From Streptomyces katrae (lineage in GTDB: Bacteria > Actinomycetota > Actinomycetes > Streptomycetales > Streptomycetaceae), in the NCBI RefSeq assembly GCF_000966975.1, contig NZ_JZWV01001188.1:1-5996 (forward strand): a DNA stretch of 5,996 nt, written 5' to 3'. How positions within the stretch are numbered: position 1 is the first letter of the stretch; each line of letters opens with the position of its first letter. The position numbers were made by a program, and so were the translations under genes. The notes under the pieces are model-generated. The model had not been told where the DNA came from. It worked only from the letters and a program-made list of their open reading frames with translations, and made no database searches. Shown in pieces: positions 1 to 5,831 of the stretch.

Positions 1-230
1 ATGCCGGACTGTCCCGGCTCGCCTGTGGCGGTGACGGTCAGTCGGGTGACGCCGGCCGGTACGACGAACCGCTGGTTCGCGCCGGCGGTGAAGGTCTTGG
101 TCACGGGCGCCGCTGCGGCGGGCGCCGCGGGCACCACCAGGACCGCTGGCAGCGCCGCGGTGGCGAGCAGGAGCGCGGCCCGTCGGGCTGTGCGCTGAGG
201 GCGGTTGGACTGTTGTGGGGTCAAAGTCAC
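1..230 (-). CDS. N-terminus of a secreted protein, cut by the window edge
   Basis: The minus strand from a GTG at 230-228 stays open to the left edge (76 codons), so only the N-terminus is present. Residues 10-17 are basic (several Arg, ending ARR), residues 18-36 form an Ala/Leu/Val hydrophobic core, and an AAPAAAA stretch at about 35-41 offers a signal peptidase I site. This is a classic Sec-type signal peptide. The mature part begins PVTKTFTAG and continues with FVVPAGVTRLTVTATG, the 'F-VPAGVT-V' strand pattern found at the start of beta-rich, often Gly-rich, actinobacterial extracellular proteins. The GTG start is supported by AGGAG, 8 nt upstream. An in-frame ATG at 347-345 with AAGGAG only 3 nt away would add a 39-residue Arg/Pro-rich extension and is less likely, because it would bury the signal peptide. 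The export call is firm; the family is an inference from a short stretch. Confidence 0.72.
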   Translation of the reverse strand, partial: MTLTPQQSNRPQRTARRAALLLATAALPAVLVVPAAPAAAAPVTKTFTAGANQRFVVPAGVTRLTVTATGEPGQSG

Positions 231-301
231 GATGGGGACTCCTGGACAGGGCCGTGCCCCCGGGACGCGCGGACGTAGGTAGATGGTCCGGCCCCTGCAC
301 G

Positions 302-325
302 GGACCGTCCGCCGCGGACCGTCCG
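302..325. repeat. Short tandem direct repeat GGACCGTCCG
   Basis: GGACCGTCCG occurs at 302-311 and again at 316-325, a 14-nt period. The second copy, with the preceding C, is an odd-centred palindrome (CGGAC-C-GTCCG). It lies about 75-95 nt upstream of the GTG of the secreted-protein gene on the minus strand, so it could be a paired operator-like site. In DNA this GC-rich, chance is a real alternative. Confidence 0.35.
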
Positions 326-347
326 GGCCGCAGCGGTCAGGCGTCAT

Positions 348-895
348 GCTCTCCTTCAGTCTCCCCGTTTCCCGGTCCGCCCGCCTCCTGGCGTCGCGGT
401 CCGTCCCGGCGGGTGCGGTCCTCCAGCCCGGGATGCTGATCGGTCCCGGCAGCATCTCCACCCGCGCGGACAGGTGGGCGGGTTCTTCCCCGCCGACAGC
501 CAGGTTCGCCGACTTCCCGGGCAGAGGCAGCGATGCCTCTCCGGCCCCTTCAACGGAAGGGTTCCCCGCCACGAGTACATCCAGCAGGCCCCCAGGCGAT
601 CGTCTACGCCTCGGTGGGGAGGTCGCGGCGGCGAGGGTGGGCGCCGCGGGTGTCGCCCCGTCCGGCGACGAGCGCGCCTGCCGGTGGCGCGCGCCACGCC
701 CCCGACCCCACATCCTCATCGTTGCGACCCTCGCCCGAACCGACGGCCGCCGGCCCTGGCTGCGCGGCGACATCCTCGCGGTGCACGCCGCCGCCCGCGC
801 CTTCGAGACCCGCTGGGGCCTGACGCCGATGTCGCCACAGGACCGCACCACGGTGCGCCGGTCCTCAACGGGGGACCTGAACGGAGGCCGCAAGC
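348..895. other. Gene-poor stretch, no convincing gene
   Basis: About 550 nt. Open frames exist on both strands, as expected at this GC content, but their translations are dominated by Arg, Pro, Gly and Ser with no recognisable domain and no good ribosome binding site. One plus-strand segment at about 772-850 reads more like protein (AVHAAARAFETRWGLTPMS) and weakly recalls the C-terminal 'GLTP-R' region of P27-type phage small terminase subunits. That resemblance is too short to call. The rest looks like decayed or intergenic DNA. Confidence 0.5.
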
Positions 896-1258
896 TCCGA
901 TGTCGAGTTCCGCGAGCAGGCCGCGGACGCGTCGCTCGATTTCGTCACGGATCGGCCGGATGGCCGCGACGCCCTGGCCTGCGGGGTCCTCCAGCTGCCA
1001 GTCGAGGTAGCGCTTGCCAGGGAAATAGGGGCAGGCGTCGCCGCAGCCCATGGTGATCACCACGTCGGACGCCTGCACGGCCTCGGTGGTGAGAACCTTG
1101 GGGGTCTCGGCAGAGATGTCGATGCCGACCTCGGCCAGGGCCTGGACCACGGCCGGGTTCACCGTGTCGGCGGGGGCGGATCCCGCCGAGCGGACCTGCA
1201 CGCGGTCGCCGCCGAGGCGGGTGAGGAAGGCGGCGGCCATCTGGGACCGGCCTGTTCG
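896..1258 (-). pseudogene. arsC: Arsenate reductase ArsC remnant, truncated at both ends
   Basis: The minus-strand frame from about 1258 matches the low-molecular-weight phosphatase-like arsenate reductases, cytosolic enzymes that reduce arsenate to arsenite for export. Visible family landmarks are TGRSQMAAAFL (tail of the CX5R P-loop), RSAGSAPADTVNP, GIDISAETPKVLT, VVITMGCGDACPYFPGKRY (the redox Cys pair), DWQLEDPAGQG and IRPIRDEIERRVRGLLAEL. The start of the protein, including the nucleophilic Cys and its strand (VLFVCVHNAGRS in typical members), is absent. In this frame only about six unrelated codons precede TGRSQ before the TGA at 1276-1274 that ends the neighbouring gene. After LLAEL, where members normally stop within a few residues, the frame runs on about 60 residues into Arg/Gly/Ser-rich sequence with no homology. 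Losing the catalytic Cys means no activity is expected. No arsR, arsB or acr3 partner is visible. Family call very strong, pseudogene call strong. Confidence 0.88.
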
Positions 1259-1273
1259 GCCGGGAGGTCGGGA

Positions 1274-2062
1274 TCAGTGGGCCCAGGGCAGTCGGAGGGC
1301 CTCGATTTCCGTGTCGTTCAGGAGGGCCTCGACGAGCGGGGCGGGGCCCGCGACCTTGGTGGCCCAGAGGTCGTAGTCCGTGCAGAGGACCCAGGACCGG
1401 TCCTGCGCCCAGAGGTTGGACGGGGTCCAGCCGTCCTCCTCCGGGTGGTCGTACAGTGCCTTGGCATCCGCGAGCGTGCCGGCCCGGACGTGCAGGTTGT
1501 CGAAGTCCTCAGCCCTCTGCAACAGCGGGTTGTAGTAGGCCATGCAGCGGGTCTGCGGCCCCTGCGGGCTGTGCTCGGTGAGGATGTCGACCAGGCGGTT
1601 CCAGTCGGTCCGGTCCAAACTGCCCTCGGACGGCCCCGCGATGCCGACCGGCCAGCCACTCGGCTCCCGGAGCGAGGGGAACGAGCGGTAGCAAGGCAGC
1701 CGCCCCTCGGGCGCCACGGGATCACCGGTCCGCTCCGAGAGCTCCGCCCAGCGCAGCCGGCGCCAACGGGGGCTCGGGGGCTCGCCCGGCGTGCCCCCGA
1801 ACACGTCCGCGGGGTCGAGGCCCGGGATAACCTCGGGCCCGCCGCCATTCAGCACAGCTCGTTGATACGCGACATAGGACATGTCGGTGGGCCCGAGTTC
1901 GTGTTCGTACATGGAGTGGAGCACCCAGGCGGCGTCGGGCAGTGCCGGCGGCATGAAGCCGGTAAGCCCGTCATCGTCGGCGAGCTCCCGCAGCCAGTCG
2001 GTCTCCCCAGCTGCGGTCAGCGGCCACCGAGCCGTCGCCAGAGCAGCGGATGTCTCGTTCAT
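1274..2062 (-). CDS. Conserved-looking protein of unknown function, 262 aa
   Basis: I do not recognise a named family. The product is soluble, acidic and Trp-rich, with no signal peptide, membrane segment or Cys motif. Codon usage and composition are those of a real gene, unlike the Arg-rich alternative frames. Recognisable blocks are an N-terminal helical part (TDWLRELADDDGLTGF, then AAWVLHSMYEHE), a Pro/Gly-rich middle with WRRLRWAELSERTGDP, and a compact C-terminal region with RTDWNRLVDILTEHSP, MAYYNPLL and SWVLCTDYDLWATKVAGP, ending EIEALRLPWAH. The last segment resembles a stand-alone actinobacterial hypothetical domain, but that is only an impression. The start is the ATG at 2062-2060, with a modest GGTGAG about 11 nt upstream. 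Its TGA lies 15-18 nt before the arsC remnant on the same strand. It is divergent from the DinB gene and may share its control region. An immunity-type role is possible but unsupported. Confidence 0.85.
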   Translation of the reverse strand: MNETSAALATARWPLTAAGETDWLRELADDDGLTGFMPPALPDAAWVLHSMYEHELGPTDMSYVAYQRAVLNGGGPEVIPGLDPADVFGGTPGEPPSPRWRRLRWAELSERTGDPVAPEGRLPCYRSFPSLREPSGWPVGIAGPSEGSLDRTDWNRLVDILTEHSPQGPQTRCMAYYNPLLQRAEDFDNLHVRAGTLADAKALYDHPEEDGWTPSNLWAQDRSWVLCTDYDLWATKVAGPAPLVEALLNDTEIEALRLPWAH

Positions 2063-2099
2063 CCGTTCAGGATCTCACCCGCCGCGGCGAGTGCCGGGA

Positions 2100-2144
2100 T
2101 CACTTCCCAGCCTCCACCACGTTCCCGTCGCCCTTGACAAACAT
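2100..2144 (-). other. 14-codon mini-ORF, possible leader peptide
   Basis: On the minus strand, ATG at 2144-2142 opens a 14-residue frame (MFVKGDGNVVEAGK) ending in TGA at 2102-2100. AAGGA lies 9 nt upstream of the ATG, a good ribosome binding site. The peptide composition is less Arg/Pro-biased than random frames here. It ends 37 nt before the start of the 262-residue gene on the same strand, so it could be a translated leader. It could equally be the surviving C-terminus of a lost gene: the frame continues upstream only a few codons before a TAA. No stem-loop pair of attenuator type was found. Confidence 0.3.
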
Positions 2145-2162
2145 GATCGGGAATCCTTACAG
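2134..2162 (+). promoter_or_regulatory. Candidate sigma-70-type promoter
   Basis: TTGACA at 2134-2139 is a perfect -35 hexamer, rare by chance in DNA of this GC content. It is followed after 17 nt by TTACAG at 2157-2162, a poor -10 match; TACAGC one base on is an alternative with an 18-nt spacer. It points toward the DinB gene, whose GTG is about 170 nt downstream, and sits at the local AT-richest stretch. A 20-bp palindrome follows immediately. The -35 is seen directly; promoter function is inferred. Confidence 0.4.
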
Positions 2163-2182
2163 CGGCGCCGCCGGCGGCGCCG
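2163..2182. promoter_or_regulatory. 20-bp perfect palindrome, possible operator
   Basis: CGGCGCCGCCGGCGGCGCCG at 2163-2182 equals its own reverse complement with no spacer. It directly follows the candidate -10 box, where a repressor site would overlap the transcription start. Its codon-free position between divergent genes favours a regulatory role. Its pure G/C composition means chance symmetry is possible, and as RNA it would need to open a few bases to form a hairpin. Confidence 0.4.
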
Positions 2183-2322
2183 GAGGGCCACCTGTCCACC
2201 GCACGGCTGTCCGCGAGCCGCAGGCGAATCGGCTCGGGCGCCCCCGTACACGGTCCGCGCCGCCCGGACCGGACGCCGTCAGGAGGGCCAGGCGGGATCA
2301 GCGGGAGCGGGCCCCCGGCCCG

Positions 2323-2337
2323 TAGGGTGGGTGCGTG
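2323..2337 (+). promoter_or_regulatory. TAGGGT six bases before GTG: -10 box of a leaderless message, or weak SD
   Basis: TAGGGT (2323-2328) matches the actinobacterial -10 pattern TAnnnT and ends 6 nt before the GTG of the DinB gene. That spacing would place the transcript 5' end on the start codon, as in leaderless actinobacterial genes. No good -35 is seen about 17-18 nt upstream. The alternative reading is AGGGTGG as a weak Shine-Dalgarno. Both fix the start at 2335. Confidence 0.35.
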
Positions 2338-2859
2338 ACTGACGACTGCGCTGAATGCGGATTCGCCTACGACCTGGAGCTGGCGCCCACGGCCGCCTCG
2401 CGCGCCGGCGAGTACGCGGCCCGGTTCGCCGAGTTGCTGCTGCGGGCCGAGCGGGAAGCGCTGGTCCGCCGCCCCGCGCCCGGGGTCTGGTCCCCGCTCG
2501 AATACGCCTGCCACGTACGGGACGTCCTGCTCGTCCAGCGCGAACGGGTACTCGCCGCCCGGCGCACGGACAAGCCCGTCGCCACCCCCATGGGCCGCGA
2601 CGAGCGCGTCGAACACGAGGGGTACGCCCTCCAGGACCCGGCCGCTGTCGCCCGGCAACTCACCGACGCCGCTGCCCTCTTCGGAAACGTCCTGCACCGT
2701 CTGCCTCCGGCGCACTGGGAACGCACCCTCGTGTACAGCTACCCGGAACCCGCCGAGCGGTCCCTGAGCTGGGTCGCCGTGCACACGCTGCACGAACTGC
2801 GCCACCACCTGCGCGACGCCCGCTGCCGCCTGCCGGACCCGCCGGCCGCCGGCAACTGA
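2335..2859 (+). CDS. DinB-superfamily protein (putative metal-dependent thiol transferase type)
   Basis: A 174-residue soluble protein of the DinB/YfiT four-helix-bundle superfamily, close to the usual length of 150-180. Members bind a divalent metal through three His; in actinobacteria several are mycothiol-dependent transferases. Visible landmarks are WSPLEYACHVRDVLL (helix 2, H60 as first metal ligand), helix 3 at about 102-122, and a C-terminal VAVHTLHELRHHLRD, where H153 and H157 in H-x3-H spacing are the likely second and third ligands. The triad therefore looks complete. An N-terminal CAEC (C5, C8) is unusual for the family core and could be half of a metal knuckle or a redox pair. The GTG at 2335 is chosen because homology starts just inside it and TAGGGTGG lies immediately upstream. 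The gene stands alone, divergent from the 262-residue gene. The substrate cannot be told from sequence, so no transferase activity is assigned. Confidence 0.9.
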   Translation: MTDDCAECGFAYDLELAPTAASRAGEYAARFAELLLRAEREALVRRPAPGVWSPLEYACHVRDVLLVQRERVLAARRTDKPVATPMGRDERVEHEGYALQDPAAVARQLTDAAALFGNVLHRLPPAHWERTLVYSYPEPAERSLSWVAVHTLHELRHHLRDARCRLPDPPAAGN

Positions 2860-2871
2860 CGGCTGCGGCGG
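2846..2871 (+). terminator. Stem-loop over the DinB stop codon, weak terminator candidate
   Basis: CCGCCGGCA (2846-2854) can pair with TGCGGCGG (2864-2871) with one bulged G and a 9-nt loop that contains the TGA. There is no T-run after it. Such U-less hairpins can end transcription in Streptomyces, but overlap with the coding end makes the symmetry partly a coding by-product. Confidence 0.25.
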
Positions 2872-2997
2872 GTTCAGGCCCGGTGATCGCGAGCACGTGA
2901 ACGGCCATGACCCCGGAGCAAGGCGCGTGCGGAGCAGGCCAACGGCAACACCCGGCGCGCGGTCGAAGCCCCAGGGCCCCCTCCGCCCCGGTTGGCT

Positions 2998-3240
2998 GCC
3001 GCCCGGCACCCGTGCCAGGGCGCAGGCCACCACGGCGTTCTCCAGCACCCGCGGCTGCGACGGCATCCACCACGCACCGTCCGCTGGGTTGACGAGATCC
3101 GGGTTGGTGATCCCGTCGGCTTCGGCGATCTCCCGATACCTGTTGCCGTCGCCATAGAACAGCTCCGCGACCGCTTGCGGGATGTCACCCGGCCGGTGGG
3201 CGTAGGTCTGTTGCTGAGGTGGCTGCGCGGAGGAGGTCGT
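2998..3240 (-). pseudogene. Degenerate LysM-domain gene remnant
   Basis: Minus-strand translation at about 3195-3058 reads RPGDIPQAVAELFYGDG, then NRYREIAEADGITNPDLVNP. This follows the LysM peptidoglycan-binding consensus (GDT-x-x-x-IA, YGDGNRY, I-x-x-A-N-G-I, NPDLI-x-PG) closely, but the Thr after GD is Ile, the usual Asn is Asp, and the terminal PGQ-L-IP strand is replaced by PADGAWWMPSQ. A Gln/Ser/Thr-rich stretch upstream (SSAQPPQQQTYAH) resembles the linker that often precedes LysM. No start codon with a ribosome binding site is evident, and no signal peptide or enzyme domain. Flanking parts of the same long open frame merely mirror the decarboxylase and DinB genes on the other strand. 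The most likely reading is a surviving internal fragment of a cell-wall or phage-tail LysM protein. The domain call is moderate and the gene boundaries are approximate. Confidence 0.55.
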
Positions 3241-3397
3241 GGTGCCGCTTTGGTCCGCGCCGGCACGGCGTGTATCGGCTTTCCACGGTGAGCCTGTGGT
3301 TTCGAGGCGGCCCTGCGACGGCGGGTGTGGTCCGTGCGGGTGAAGGCGGTGGCGAAGATCGGTTGCGGGGTGGGTGGCCCGGCCAGACTGAGCGCTG

Positions 3398-3428
3398 CCC
3401 TGCCCGTGGCGGTTCCGTCCGGGCAGGG
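3398..3428 (+). promoter_or_regulatory. 9-bp perfect stem-loop upstream of the decarboxylase gene
   Basis: CCCTGCCCG (3398-3406) is perfectly complementary to CGGGCAGGG (3420-3428) around a 13-nt loop. It ends about 60 nt before the start of the decarboxylase gene, so it may lie in its 5' leader, or act as a U-less terminator for transcription entering from the left. No aptamer-like conserved structure or recognisable riboswitch is apparent. Apart from this hairpin and the LysM remnant, 2872-3473 shows nothing I can assign. Confidence 0.3.
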
Positions 3429-3472
3429 GTGTCGGGCGGTCCCGTCGGCGTCTTGCCGGTCGGGGCGCTATG

Positions 3473-3496
3473 TGAGGGAAGGTGGTTGTGGCCATG
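3473..3496 (+). promoter_or_regulatory. Ribosome binding site and start choice for the decarboxylase
   Basis: GAGGGAAGG (3474-3482) is the only purine-rich site. It lies 5 nt before GTG 3488 and 11 nt before ATG 3494. An in-frame GTG at 3482 overlaps it and is unlikely. GTG 3488 is preferred on spacing; ATG 3494 is nearly as good and changes only two residues. Confidence 0.5.
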
Positions 3497-5831
3497 GCGA
3501 TCGGCACGGTGCTGCTGGCACTGCGGGAGGATCCCCTTGGCGGCGGGGTGAGTGCCGAGCAGCTGAGGCGGATCGGCAAGGAGCTGGAGAACCGGGGCCT
3601 GGAGCTGCGGCGTGCCGGTGACGCGCGTGATGCCCGGGCGATGCTGCACACGGAAACGGGTATCGCAGCCGCGGTGGTGGCCTGGGACCTGCCTTCACCG
3701 GCCGTCCGCGGCCACGGCGAGACGCCTGCGGGGACGTCGGCGGAGGGTTCGGTGATGCCGACGGGCGGGGCGGAGGTGCTGGACAGGATCCGGCAGCGCT
3801 TCAAGGACCTGCCCGTCTTCCTGCTGATGACCGACAGCTCCGACCACGACCTCGAACACCTGCCGCTGTGGGTGTCGGAGACGGTCGTCGGCTACATCTG
3901 GCCCTTGGAGGACACGCCCGCGTTCATCGCGGGCCGTGTCGCGGCCGCCGCCCGCACCTATCTGGCGGACGTCCTGCCGCCGTTCTTCCGCGCCTTGAAG
4001 CGGTTCGAGGACGCGCACGAGTACTCCTGGCACACCCCTGCTCACTCCGGTGGAGTGGCGTTCCTGAAGTCGCCGGCCGGCCGGGCGTTCTTCGACTACT
4101 ACGGGGAGCGCCTGTTCCGCACGGACCTGTCGATCTCCGTCGGGGAGCTCGGCTCCCTCTACGAGCACAGCGGACCGATCGGTGAGGCCGAACGCAACGC
4201 CGCCCGCGTCTTCGGCTCCGAGCGCACCTATTTCGTGCTGCACGGGGACTCCACGTGCAACCGCATGGTCGGCCACTACAGCGTCACCGCCGACGAGATC
4301 GCCCTGGTCGACCGCAACTGCCACAAGTCCGTCCTGCACGGCCTGGTCGTCTCCGGCGCCCGCCCCGTCTACCTCGTACCCACCCGCAACGGCTACGGAC
4401 TGGCCGGCCCCCTCCCGCCCGCCACCACGGCCCCGGCCGCGATCGCCGCCCGCATCGCCGCCAATCCCCTCACCGCCGGCGCCGTCTCACCCGACGCCCA
4501 GTACGCGGTCATCACCAACTCCACCTACGACGGCCTGTGTTACGACACCGTGGCCACCGCCCGAACCCTCGCCGCGAGCACCCCGCGCCTGCACTTCGAC
4601 GAGGCATGGTTCGCCTACGCCCGCTTCCACCCGCTCTACCAGGGGCGCTACGGCATGGCCGTGACCGCGGACGCGCTCCCGGCCGACGACCGGCCCACCG
4701 TGTTCGCCACCCACTCCACCCACAAGCTCCTCGCCGCGCTCTCGCAGTGCGCCATGGTCCACGTCCGGCCCGCCCCGCGCGCGCCGGTGGAACACGACCG
4801 CTTCAACGAAGCGTTCATGATGCACGGCACCACCTCCGCGTTCTACCCGGCCCTCGCCTCCCTCGACGTCGCCACCGCCATGATGGACGGCCCGCAGGGC
4901 CAGTGGCTGATCGACGAGGCCGTCACCGAGGCCGTCCGGTTCCGCCAAGCGGTGGTGCGCACCGGCCGCCGGATCGCCGCTGCCGGGGACCGGCCCGGCT
5001 GGTTCTTCGGGGTCTGGCAGCCCGACCACGTCACCGACCCCGCGACCGGCAGCCGCGTTCCCTTCGCCGACGCACCGGTCACGCTCCTGACCGGTGAGCC
5101 CTCCTGCTGGCAGCTCGAACCCGGCGCCGCCTGGCACGGCTTCGGGGACCTCACCGACGGCTACTGCATGCTCGACCCCGTCAAGGTCACCCTCACCTGC
5201 CCCGGGGTCACCGCCGACGGTGCCACCCAGCCGTGGGGCATCCCCGCCCGCGTCCGTCGTGGAGAAGACGGACAGCTACAGCACCCTGATCCTGTTCTCC
5301 ATGGGCATCACCAAGGGCAAGTGGGGCACTCTCATGGACGCTCTCATGGACTTCAAGGCCCTCTACGACACCGACGCCCCCCTTGACCGGGTCCTGCCGC
5401 ATCTCGTCGGCCGCTTCCCCCGCCGCTACGTCAGCACCACCCTGCGCGAGCTGTGCGCACAGATGCACGACCACCTCACCCGCGGGGCCTTCATCGACGC
5501 CCTGGACGAGGCCTTCCAGGAACTTCCCCGCCCCGTCCATCCGCCCCGCCACTGCTACCAGCAACTCATCCGCGGTGGCACCGAACGCATCCCCCTGGCG
5601 CACGCCGCGGGCCGTATCGCGGCCGCCATGGTGACCGTCACCCCGCCCGGGATCCCCGTCCTGATGCCGGGCGAATCCCTCGGCACCTCCGACGGCCCCC
5701 TCCTGCGTTACCTCACCGCTCTGGAATCCTTCGACCGCACGTTTCCCGGATTCGGCAGCGAAGCCCACGGGGTCACGGTCGACGCCGAAACAGGCGACTA
5801 CCTGATCGAATGCCTGCGGACGCCCACCTGA
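3488..5831 (+). pseudogene. Orn/Lys/Arg decarboxylase (AdiA-like), frameshifted
   Basis: A PLP-dependent fold-type I decarboxylase of the AdiA/CadA/SpeF family, cytosolic enzymes that turn a basic amino acid into its amine plus CO2, consuming a proton. Order, with residues counted from GTG 3482: response-regulator-like wing domain (about 5-160); TPAHSGGVAFLKSPAGRAFF; SISVGELGSL; HGDSTCNR (PLP phosphate); DRNCHKS (H281, stacks on PLP); NSTYDGLCYDT; HFDEAWFAYARFHPLY (D373); ATHSTHKLLAALSQ (K415, Schiff-base Lys); FNEAFMMHGTTS; WHGFGDLTDGYCMLDPVKVT. Catalytic residues are all present. At GIPAR (about 5249) homology leaves this frame and resumes one frame over at 5256 (VVEKTDSYSTLILFSMG, GKWGTLMDALMDFKALYD, TPPGIPVLMPGES, FPGFGSEAHGV), ending TGA 5831. 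The original frame ends at 5386 after about 43 unrelated residues. DEAW/YARF and GKWGTL favour arginine over lysine as substrate (moderate). As read, the C-terminal domain is lost, so a stable enzyme is unlikely. Confidence 0.93.
5246..5264 (+). other. Frameshift and small deletion point in the decarboxylase gene
   Basis: The upstream frame reads GIPARV through 5254; the downstream frame reads VVEKTD from 5256. In E. coli CadA-type enzymes about twelve residues separate GIPA from VVEKT (a helix of the form SIVAKYLDEHGI, recalled from memory). Here only 7 nt (5249-5255) remain, so about 29 nt appear deleted, a number not divisible by three. The junction reads GCGTCCGTCGTGG, with repeated CGTC/CGT units that could have served as deletion microhomology. 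Confidence 0.75.

Noticed and set aside
1..198. A 65-codon plus-strand frame at the left edge
   Set aside because: The opposite strand carries a clear signal peptide with a matching ribosome binding site, so this frame is its shadow.
283..1056. A 257-codon plus-strand open frame
   Set aside because: It is Arg/Pro/Gly-rich, overlaps the arsC remnant antisense and has no ribosome binding site; only a short segment near 772-850 looks protein-like.
1277..2137. A 286-codon plus-strand open frame
   Set aside because: It is the antisense of the 262-residue gene, with Val/Arg/Gly-biased composition typical of reverse-frame reading in high-GC DNA.
2059..3804. A 581-codon open frame on the minus strand
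   Set aside because: Most of it is the reverse of the DinB and decarboxylase genes, Arg/Pro/Ser-rich and without domain. Only the LysM-like segment inside it is credible.
3695..4339. A 214-codon minus-strand open frame
   Set aside because: It is antisense to the well-supported decarboxylase and has no domain.
5094..5250. Independent gene starting at GTG 5094 for the decarboxylase C-terminal part
   Set aside because: Before 5256 this frame is Pro/Ser/Arg-rich noise antiphase to the real gene. Homology begins only at VVEKTD, so it is the shifted 3' part, not a separate gene.
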